NCBI GenBank assembly: GCA_947628355.1
Contig: CANQZO010000036.1
Location: 1-11,485 of the forward strand
Reading direction: 5' to 3'
DNA length: 11,485 nucleotides
DNA from: Candidatus Gastranaerophilales bacterium
GTDB taxonomy: Bacteria > Cyanobacteriota > Vampirovibrionia > Gastranaerophilales > Gastranaerophilaceae
Shown here: piece after piece, positions 1-6,323 of the stretch
Layout: the number at the start of each line of letters is the position of its first letter
Numbering within the stretch: the stretch's first letter is position 1
Translations under genes and position numbers: made by a program
The notes under the pieces: generated by a model
What the model was told of the DNA's origin: nothing
The model's database searches: none
The model's input: only the letters and a program-made list of their open reading frames with translations

Positions 1-1714
1 GAAGATTGCCCAGTTCATCGCTTCTTTTTTGAACTACGGCTCTATGTGTAACACCGGAGTCAAACCAAACATCCATAATGTCTGTTTCTTTTCTGAAATG
101 AACACCGCCGCATTTAGGACACTTATAACCTTTTGGCATAAGTTCTTCAACGCTGTGGTTAACCCAAGCGTCAGAGCTTTCTTTTTCAAATAAATCCGCT
201 ACATGATTAATGGTTTCATCATTAACAATAACTTCGCCGCAATCCTCGCAGTAAAATACAGGGATTGGAACTCCCCATGCCCTTTGGCGTGAAATACACC
301 AATCGGAACGATTTTCAACCATATTAGAAATTCTTGTTTCGCCTGCAGCGGGTATCCAGTTAACTTTTTTTATTTCCTCCAAAGTCTGTTGTTTAAACAT
401 ATCAACTTTAACAAACCATTGGTCTGTGGCTCTATAAATAACGGGATGTTTACATCTCCAGCAGTGCGGGTAACTGTGCGTAATATCGGCTTTTTTCAAA
501 AGCGCCTTTGTTGCTTCCAATTTTTCAATAACAATATCATTACCTTTATAATAAGGAACTCCGATTAAATCCTCATCATCAAACATATCGGATTTTTGCC
601 ATACACCTTTTGAGTCTAACGGCGAAAATGTCGGAATGGAATACTTTTGACATACTTCCCAGTCCTCAAGTCCATGTCCCGGGGCAGTATGAACACAGCC
701 CGTACCTGCATCAAGAGTAACGTGATCGCCTAAAATCAATTGGCTTTCTCTGTTATAAAGAGGGTGAGAAGCGGACATATTTTCAAGCTCGCTGCCTTTT
801 ATAGTCCCTATAACTTTAATATCATCATTTTCCCATTCAACATCTTTTAAGAAATTATTTAATAACTCTGTAGCAACAATATAATTTTCGTTATTATAAG
901 TAAATACAGAGTATTCCAGCCTTGCATTTAAACAAACTGCAAGGTTAGATGGAATTGTCCAGGGAGTTGTTGTCCAAATAACAACATATAAGTCTTTATC
1001 AGATTGTGCATTTATTAAATTATAAACTTTGTTTTTGTCATTGTCGTTAAATTTAAAACGAACATAAATACTTGTTGAAGTGTGGTCAGCGTATTCAACT
1101 TCGGCTTCAGCTAAGGCAGTTTCACAAGCAGCACACCAATAAACAGGTTTTAAACCTTTTTGGATATAGCCTTTTTTATACATTTCACCGAATACTCTGA
1201 TTTGTTCGGCTTCAAACTCGGGTTTAATAGTAAGATAAGGGTTTTCCCAATTACCCCAAACTCCGAGACGCTTAAATTCGGCTTCCTGTCCTTTAAGATT
1301 TTTAAGTGCAAATTCACGGCATTTAGCTCTTAATTCACCGGGAGTAAGTGCTTCTCTGCCGCCTTTAATGGTTTTTACAACCGCATTTTCAATAGGAAGC
1401 CCATGGGCATCATACCCGGGAACATAAGGAGCATAATATCCTCGCTGTGATTTATATTTAATAATAATATCTTTTAAAATTTTATTCAGCGCCGTACCTA
1501 CATGGATTTTTTCGGAGCTTAAATACGGAGGCCCGTCATGCAAAATAAATTTGTTAGCTTTATCTCGTTGTGCAAGATTTTTTTCATAAATTTTATTGTC
1601 AGCCCAGAATTTTTGAGTAACCAGCTCTTTTTGAGTAGCATTAGCTCTCATTTCAAGCGTAGTTTTAGGCAAATTTATACTGTCTTTATAATCTTTCATT
1701 GTACTCTCTGTCAT
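1..1714 (-). CDS. ileS: Isoleucyl-tRNA synthetase, N-terminal 571 codons (3' end outside window)
   Basis: Class I synthetase that charges tRNA-Ile with isoleucine in the cytoplasm. My reverse-strand translation shows the N-terminal Rossmann region with DGPPY (residues 60-64) and the signature motif at 71-74. The CP1 editing domain follows, with WTTTPWT (247-253) and GTGCVH (337-342), and D351 in the position of the conserved editing aspartate. Then come CISRQRAWG (473-481), two CxxC pairs (CEDC and CPKC) and DVWFDSG ending at 554. The KMSKS motif and anticodon-binding domain lie beyond base 1. The signature reads HVGT rather than the usual HxGH, and the segment before it (LSSEK) is one residue longer than the usual ANGx. 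The start at 1714 has AGGTGG five bases upstream. An in-frame ATG at 1732 sits almost on the predicted transcription start and is unlikely. Assignment is secure; the functional effect of the motif change is unknown. Confidence 0.96.
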   Translation of the reverse strand, partial: MTESTMKDYKDSINLPKTTLEMRANATQKELVTQKFWADNKIYEKNLAQRDKANKFILHDGPPYLSSEKIHVGTALNKILKDIIIKYKSQRGYYAPYVPGYDAHGLPIENAVVKTIKGGREALTPGELRAKCREFALKNLKGQEAEFKRLGVWGNWENPYLTIKPEFEAEQIRVFGEMYKKGYIQKGLKPVYWCAACETALAEAEVEYADHTSTSIYVRFKFNDNDKNKVYNLINAQSDKDLYVVIWTTTPWTIPSNLAVCLNARLEYSVFTYNNENYIVATELLNNFLKDVEWENDDIKVIGTIKGSELENMSASHPLYNRESQLILGDHVTLDAGTGCVHTAPGHGLEDWEVCQKYSIPTFSPLDSKGVWQKSDMFDDEDLIGVPYYKGNDIVIEKLEATKALLKKADITHSYPHCWRCKHPVIYRATDQWFVKVDMFKQQTLEEIKKVNWIPAAGETRISNMVENRSDWCISRQRAWGVPIPVFYCEDCGEVIVNDETINHVADLFEKESSDAWVNHSVEELMPKGYKCPKCGGVHFRKETDIMDVWFDSGVTHRAVVQKRSDELGNL

Positions 1715-1719
1715 AATAT

Positions 1720-1725
1720 CCACCT
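1720..1725 (-). promoter_or_regulatory. Ribosome binding site of ileS
   Basis: AGGTGG on the minus strand, five bases before the ATG at 1714. It decides for this start over the in-frame ATG at 1730-1732. Confidence 0.75.
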
Positions 1726-1736
1726 GTTTCATTAAA

Positions 1737-1742
1737 ATTATA
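1737..1742 (-). promoter_or_regulatory. Likely -10 box of the ileS promoter
   Basis: A perfect TATAAT on the minus strand, about 23 bases upstream of the ileS start codon, giving a leader of roughly 15-18 bases. No good -35 hexamer stands at 16-18 bases (ATGTGT and TGTGTT are the nearest options). A perfect -10 box is easy to find by chance in DNA this AT-rich, so position relative to the gene is the main support. There is no room for a T-box leader. Confidence 0.45.
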
Positions 1743-1818
1743 CAGATATTGTAATATAAACACATTTAATAGTAAAAAAAATAGAAAATTAATATAACTT
1801 AATATTTTTCAATTTCAA

Positions 1819-1835
1819 TCAATTTTAAATATTGA
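1819..1835. repeat. Near-perfect 17-base palindrome preceded by TCAAT repeats
   Basis: TCAATTTTAAATATTGA pairs in 7 of 8 positions around a central A. It lies 16 bases before the start codon of the gene at 1852. TCAAT occurs three times just here (1809-1813, 1815-1819, 1819-1823). It could be an operator for that gene, but AT-rich DNA yields such palindromes by chance. The rest of the 1715-1851 gap is featureless A/T-rich sequence apart from the ileS promoter elements. Confidence 0.25.
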
Positions 1836-1851
1836 TATTCATTTAATAGTT

Positions 1852-2697
1852 ATGATTACAGGAATTAATTATATAAATTCAATAAATAAAATCGGACGGA
1901 ACATTGTCTATACTTCGCCAGCATTTAAAGGAAGCCAACCGGATACTTTTGAACGAAAATGCAATCAGAATGAAGAAAAAATCTCTTATGGCAAATCAAA
2001 AGTAATTGAAGCTCTAAAACGCGACGGAACTGAGTATGTAGTAATAGTAAATCCCGACGGAAGCGTGCATGAAAGTCAAGGTGATGGGAATAAATGCTCA
2101 ATTCCGTACAGTTGTATAGAAAAAGGAGCTGTATCAATGCACGGACACCCCGAGAAATTACCGTTATCAAGTGTAGATATAGTGGGTTTATTAACATCAA
2201 ACTGTATAAGTGAAACAGCTTTTACCGTTGACGGTAAATATTCCAAACTAACAAAAAGAACACAACATAATTTTCCTACGTCAGATTTCGGAAGATTATA
2301 TTATCAATTTGAAAAAGAACTTTGCTTAATGGCTTTGGATAAAATGGGTATCGATTATCACTATAGCAGGGAAGATATAATTAAAATGTGTGCGGAGATT
2401 TTTCCTACAGTTCAAACTAAAAGTTTTGAAGAAATGTTAGAATATATGAACAAAATAGGACACCCCTTAAACGGCACACCCGATGAAATGGCTGAGCAGG
2501 TGAAAAAAGGTATTTTTTCATTTAAAATATTATGCGATACCGAACGAAAATATGATAAAGCTGCTAATGTAATAATAAAAAATGATGAAGCAATATATCA
2601 ATACTTAAATTCACCAGATGGACTTGTTACCAGAAACGAATTCGTTAAAAAAATTGCCGATGATTATAATTTAGAATACGAAACAAATATGTTTTAA
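1852..2697 (+). CDS. Uncharacterised 281-residue protein with JAB/JAMM-like HxHP signature
   Basis: I do not recognise a named family. Residues 1-29 form a short hydrophilic leader ending in TSPAFKGSQ, resembling the leader of the small protein at 10745. Residues about 58-112 follow the layout of JAB/MPN-type metal hydrolases: a strand with E61 (EYVVIVNPDGS), a second short strand, then H97-G-H99-P and SSVD ending at D109. Canonical JAMM has ten residues between the second His and Asp; here there are nine, so one is missing or the match is only structural. The C-terminal 150 residues look helical, with no membrane segment or signal peptide. No clear Shine-Dalgarno precedes the ATG, but no other in-frame ATG is better placed. 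It is transcribed divergently from ileS and probably alone, since a promoter candidate follows it. The reading frame is well supported; the enzymatic role is inference. Confidence 0.65.
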   Translation: MITGINYINSINKIGRNIVYTSPAFKGSQPDTFERKCNQNEEKISYGKSKVIEALKRDGTEYVVIVNPDGSVHESQGDGNKCSIPYSCIEKGAVSMHGHPEKLPLSSVDIVGLLTSNCISETAFTVDGKYSKLTKRTQHNFPTSDFGRLYYQFEKELCLMALDKMGIDYHYSREDIIKMCAEIFPTVQTKSFEEMLEYMNKIGHPLNGTPDEMAEQVKKGIFSFKILCDTERKYDKAANVIIKNDEAIYQYLNSPDGLVTRNEFVKKIADDYNLEYETNMF

Positions 2698-2721
2698 TAT
2701 ATTTTCTTAATTCTAATGCAC

Positions 2722-2750
2722 TTGTTATATTTTCTTATGTTTAGTATCAT
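2722..2750 (+). promoter_or_regulatory. Candidate promoter of the 2777-8594 gene cluster
   Basis: TTGTTA (2722-2727) and TATCAT (2745-2750) are separated by 17 bases and match the housekeeping -35 and -10 consensus at 4 and 5 of 6 positions. Transcription would begin about 20 bases before the ATG at 2777. The next three gaps are too short for independent promoters of similar quality. Confidence 0.45.
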
Positions 2751-2764
2751 AAAAAAAGAATTTT

Positions 2765-2770
2765 AAGGGG
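2765..2770 (+). promoter_or_regulatory. Ribosome binding site of the phosphohexomutase gene
   Basis: AAGGGG, six bases before the ATG at 2777; a strong site that supports this start. Confidence 0.75.
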
Positions 2771-2776
2771 ATATTA

Positions 2777-5047
2777 ATGAAAAGCGAAACATTAGAACAG
2801 GAATTATATAAATCGGTAGAAAATAACACACCCGATTATATAAAAAATAATAAGTATATTGATATAGAAAATAAAAATGAATTTATTTTTACGTTAAAAA
2901 AAGAGCATTTACTGCCATACAATAAAGAAACAAATCCGGAGGGGCTGGATTTAAACAACTGGTTAAAAAATTATGAAAAAGAAGCGGCAGTATCAACTGC
3001 AGGAATAAGAGGTCCTCAAAATATATTATATCCGTATGATGTAAGATTTCCGATTAATATAATGGGCATAATGCTTGCGACATACGCAAAAGCTCTTGTT
3101 GCCAAAGATAAATATCAAGGTAAAAGAATAATAAAACTTGCAGGCAGAGAAGTAAGATACAATTCGGATAAGTTCTTGGACTTAATTGCAAGAGTGCAGG
3201 CAGCACTCGGCATAGAAACATTAACAACATATAAAAGAGAAACAATGCCTATATGGCTTGCGTCTTTTTTGGCATTTAAACTCGATTTGGTAGGCGGAGA
3301 ATATATAACCTCAAGCCACGGAATAAGCGTTAAAAATGCAACAAAAGATTTAAACTCCCAAGGAAGCCAATATTTGCCCGAAGAATCAATGGAATTTGTA
3401 AATAAAATAAAAGAAATATTTGAGAAAGTAAGGCAAAAAGGAACTTACGAAATAAAAATCGCAAAATCTGATGACCCGCTTATTAATGAAAAGTACATGC
3501 AGACAATAAATAACGGCATTGATTTATATATAGAATACTTAAAAAACGGTGTGGCAAATGAAGAAAATCTGCACTTAATAAAGAATTTAAAAGAAAAAAT
3601 TATAATAGAAAATGTAGGCGGAAGTGCTTATAAAACACTAAGCAAAATATTAAATAAATTAAATATCAGTGAAAAATATGACTGGATGAACACTGAAGAA
3701 GACCCGTTTTTCCACGGCATAGGCAAATACGATACAGACCCAAAAGGAAACAAATGTTTTTATGATTATTCGGTTGACGCAACGGTAAGTGCATCAAATA
3801 AAGACGGAAAGCACTTTTTCCCCGTTATAGATACATTAAATTATGATGAAAAACTAAAACAATACCCGACCGGTACGGTAGTATTAATAACAGACCCCGA
3901 TCATGACCGATTAACCGTATGCCAGATAGAAGATAAAGAACAAATACCGTATTTGAAAAAAACAGGAATAAGCTGCAATAATCTTGATGAAAACAGAATA
4001 TTATGCGTATATACGGCAAATCAAGCATTTTTGTTAATCATGGATTTTTGGGCAAAACAATTAAAATCCTCAAACAGATGGAATAATCACCCCAGATTTA
4101 TAATAAAAACGACGGCAAGCGCAAAATCATGGGATGAATGGGCAAAATTTAATAACGTAAAAGTAGTTAATGTTCCTGTCGGATTTAAAGAAATCGCAAA
4201 TATAATGAAAAAAGTCGAACAGCAAATAATATTACATCCCGAAAAAGATGTTATTATAACCGATGTTTTGGGCAAAGAAATAAATCTCGGTAAAAACCCG
4301 AGAATGCTGTTTGGCGGAGAAGAATCCGGCGGAATGATAATAGGCGCAGAAGAAGCAATAAAATCAAAATCGGGCAGAATAGCAATTGCAATGAGAGAAA
4401 AAAGCGCATCGGAAGCAATAATAATTGCATCAGCTTTAAGCGCACAACTGGAAAAAGAGGGTAAAACACTGTCAAAAGCCTTAGATGAAATATTTACCAC
4501 AAATAATATAACGGCAAAATACGATATAAGAGAAGATATAGCCTATTATAATGAATCTGAACCCGATATTGTAAAGCTGACACAGGCAAAAAAAGACGGG
4601 GAAGCACTTAGAACTAAAAATGATTTATATTATCTAACAATGGCTTTAGCTCATTTTGAGGGTAAAATAAGCCTTGAACAAATAAAATCAATATTAAACT
4701 CAACATTTAAAACTTTAAATTTTGAAAATTTAATTGATATAAAATTTGTAGGCGACGGAACATATCTTCAATTTAGCGATAAATTTATTGAAATCCGCCC
4801 ATCAGGAACTGACGCAAAAACAAAAGCATACGGAGCAGGAAGCAAAAAAGAAGATATAGAAGAATATGCAAAAATTATGGGAAATTACTCCGGCGATACA
4901 TCAAGCGAATATCTTGCAATAATATCAAAAGATTATTACAATAAAGCTAAAGAAAAATCCATGGAAGAATATTTAAAATTTACAAATAAAGACGCGGATA
5001 AAAGAACCTTTAAAATTCCCGATTATAAAGAAACACTAGGTATATAA
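2777..5047 (+). CDS. Alpha-D-phosphohexomutase family protein (phosphoglucomutase/phosphomannomutase-like), 756 residues
   Basis: Interconverts sugar 1- and 6-phosphates, feeding glycogen, cell-wall or surface-sugar precursors. All four family signatures are present in order. An N-terminal STAGIRGP matches the GTAGxRG loop. The phosphoserine loop is T178-S-S180-H-G, with S180 as the expected phosphoserine. The metal loop is D373-P-D375-H-D377-R378, the sugar loop is GGEESGG (513-519), and the phosphate-binding loop is RPSGT (674-678). Two loops depart from the usual form: TSSHGI replaces TASHNP, and DPDHDR replaces DPDADR. At 756 residues it is much longer than the usual 450-600, with extra sequence between the serine and metal loops and after the metal loop. 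First gene of a close-set cluster; the PC4-like gene starts 11 bases after it. Superfamily membership is secure; glucose versus mannose specificity cannot be read from sequence. Confidence 0.88.
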   Translation: MKSETLEQELYKSVENNTPDYIKNNKYIDIENKNEFIFTLKKEHLLPYNKETNPEGLDLNNWLKNYEKEAAVSTAGIRGPQNILYPYDVRFPINIMGIMLATYAKALVAKDKYQGKRIIKLAGREVRYNSDKFLDLIARVQAALGIETLTTYKRETMPIWLASFLAFKLDLVGGEYITSSHGISVKNATKDLNSQGSQYLPEESMEFVNKIKEIFEKVRQKGTYEIKIAKSDDPLINEKYMQTINNGIDLYIEYLKNGVANEENLHLIKNLKEKIIIENVGGSAYKTLSKILNKLNISEKYDWMNTEEDPFFHGIGKYDTDPKGNKCFYDYSVDATVSASNKDGKHFFPVIDTLNYDEKLKQYPTGTVVLITDPDHDRLTVCQIEDKEQIPYLKKTGISCNNLDENRILCVYTANQAFLLIMDFWAKQLKSSNRWNNHPRFIIKTTASAKSWDEWAKFNNVKVVNVPVGFKEIANIMKKVEQQIILHPEKDVIITDVLGKEINLGKNPRMLFGGEESGGMIIGAEEAIKSKSGRIAIAMREKSASEAIIIASALSAQLEKEGKTLSKALDEIFTTNNITAKYDIREDIAYYNESEPDIVKLTQAKKDGEALRTKNDLYYLTMALAHFEGKISLEQIKSILNSTFKTLNFENLIDIKFVGDGTYLQFSDKFIEIRPSGTDAKTKAYGAGSKKEDIEEYAKIMGNYSGDTSSEYLAIISKDYYNKAKEKSMEEYLKFTNKDADKRTFKIPDYKETLGI

Positions 5048-5053
5048 GGAGAG
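5046..5053 (+). promoter_or_regulatory. Ribosome binding site of the PC4-like gene
   Basis: AAGGAGAG overlaps the stop codon of the upstream gene and lies five bases before the ATG at 5059. It is the strongest Shine-Dalgarno in the cluster, which fits a highly translated small protein. Confidence 0.8.
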
Positions 5054-5058
5054 AGAAA

Positions 5059-5301
5059 ATGGCAGATGAAGCAAAATTATTAGCAACTATTCCGAGAAAT
5101 GCAACGGAACAATTACAAATCAGTATAAATTCATATAAAGAAAAAAAATATTTGGATTTAAGAATATATTATACAACAGATGACGGTGCAAATTGGCTTC
5201 CTACAAAAAAAGGTGTAACAGTATCACCCGATAATTTAATGACGTTAAAAGAAGCTGTAGAAGAAGCTATGCAGGAACTCTTAACAGTTGAAGAAGAATA
5301 A
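5059..5301 (+). CDS. PC4-like (transcriptional coactivator p15 family) single-stranded-DNA-binding protein
   Basis: 80 residues. The core at about 18-60 fits the PC4/p15 fold: KKYLDLRIYYTTDDG, then WLPTKKGVTV, then a C-terminal helix (LMTLKEAVEEAMQEL). PC4-type domains form dimers that bind single-stranded DNA or melted duplex, and bacterial members exist as stand-alone small proteins of this size. The basic and aromatic beta-strand residues (K28, K29, Y30, R34, Y36, Y37) and PTKKG (residues 48-52) are where DNA contacts occur in the family. The tail is acidic (TVEEE). Its 3' end overlaps the next gene by 14 bases, suggesting coupled translation. With priA two genes downstream, a role in replication or repair at single-stranded DNA is possible, but that is inference from position. 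Confidence 0.75.
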   Translation: MADEAKLLATIPRNATEQLQISINSYKEKKYLDLRIYYTTDDGANWLPTKKGVTVSPDNLMTLKEAVEEAMQELLTVEEE

Positions 5302-6316
5302 ATTAAAAAATATAATTAAAATTATTACTGTAAATATGCTTTTATTATTTATAATATTAAGCATATTTAATTTTTTTATTGATAGAAATATTAATTTGAT
5401 AAAAGACTTTCTAAATGGCAGTAATATTGGTAAAAATATTTTCTTTAAAAAAAATAAATTTAATAATCAATATATTAGTAAATATGAAATCGAAGAAACA
5501 ACATTAAAACAACTTGAATTTAATAAGACTAATCTGTTAAGATTTTGTGGGGAAAAGCGTATTGAATTTGGAACAAATTATACAAAAAAACCGGTTATAG
5601 TATTAGGTTGTTCTTATGCGTACGGGCACGGATTAAAGCGGGAACAAACTTTTTCGTATATACTTTCTGAACTAACCAAACGACCTGTTTATAATTTTGC
5701 CGAATGTGGAAGCGATATTATAAAAAGTTATAATGTTTTTCGCAGTCAAAATAATCTTCCAAATATATCAGATACAGAGTATATAATTTATATTTATATG
5801 CATGACCACATTAACCGATATTTGTCAATAGATGATTTATATACTAATTATGAATTGATATTTCCTCAAATAAATAATAAAATAATACAAAAGAAATTAA
5901 TAGAAATTCCGTTATTTAGATTTATATACGTATTAATTCAAATACATAAAATTTCAAGAGGAAATGCTGATTTATATATACAAAAAAGTAAAATTTTATT
6001 AAAAAATATAATAATAAATACATATAAAGCATTAAAAAAAGAAGCACCTAATGCAAAAATGATAATAATATATGACCAAAAAATAGCAGATATGTATAGT
6101 CCGGTTAAAATAATGTTAGATAGTGAAATTCAAAATTCGGATGTATGGGATGAAATAGAAAAAGAAACCGATATAAAAGTTGTAAGGACAAAAGACATAA
6201 CAGGTTTTCTTTTTGATAAAGATTATAAACTTAAAGAAGATATAGCGGATTGGCATCCGAATGAAAAAGCGTGGAAAGTACTTACGCCGTTATTCGCTAA
6301 AAAATATATGATATAA
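5288..6316 (+). CDS. Membrane-anchored SGNH/GDSL-type hydrolase-like protein
   Basis: 342 residues from a TTG start. A basic N-terminus (KKNKLK) followed by a hydrophobic segment at about 15-32 (VNMLLLFIILSIFNFFI) predicts a signal anchor with the bulk outside the membrane. VLGCSYAYGHG carries the expected nucleophile S109 in the block I position. NFAECGSD fits block II, MHDHINR may hold the block III residues, and D321-W-H323-PN near the C-terminus matches the Asp-x-His pair of block V. Such enzymes are esterases or acetyl-transfer-related proteins, often acting on polysaccharide or peptidoglycan. The TTG is chosen because the first ATG (5336, residue 17) would remove the positive residues before the anchor, and AGGA lies at 5273-5276. 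It overlaps the PC4-like gene by 14 bases. Family is fairly clear; substrate is unknown. Confidence 0.75.
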   Translation: MKKNKLKNIIKIITVNMLLLFIILSIFNFFIDRNINLIKDFLNGSNIGKNIFFKKNKFNNQYISKYEIEETTLKQLEFNKTNLLRFCGEKRIEFGTNYTKKPVIVLGCSYAYGHGLKREQTFSYILSELTKRPVYNFAECGSDIIKSYNVFRSQNNLPNISDTEYIIYIYMHDHINRYLSIDDLYTNYELIFPQINNKIIQKKLIEIPLFRFIYVLIQIHKISRGNADLYIQKSKILLKNIIINTYKALKKEAPNAKMIIIYDQKIADMYSPVKIMLDSEIQNSDVWDEIEKETDIKVVRTKDITGFLFDKDYKLKEDIADWHPNEKAWKVLTPLFAKKYMI

Positions 6317-6323
6317 TAATTTT

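Noticed and set aside
1730..1732. Upstream in-frame ATG as the ileS start
   Set aside because: It lies about five bases from the predicted -10 box, would have no leader or ribosome binding site, and the ATG at 1714 has AGGTGG at ideal distance.
1538..1735. Open frame on the plus strand inside ileS
   Set aside because: It is antisense to the conserved catalytic region of ileS and has no family features or ribosome binding site.
1733..1851. T-box or other leader riboswitch for ileS
   Set aside because: The gap lacks a T-box consensus and terminator stem, and the -10 box leaves a leader of under 20 bases.
4087..4500. 137-codon open frame on the minus strand inside the phosphohexomutase gene
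   Set aside because: Its hydrophobic composition is what the complement of an A/G-rich coding strand produces, and it overlaps the conserved sugar loop of the real gene.
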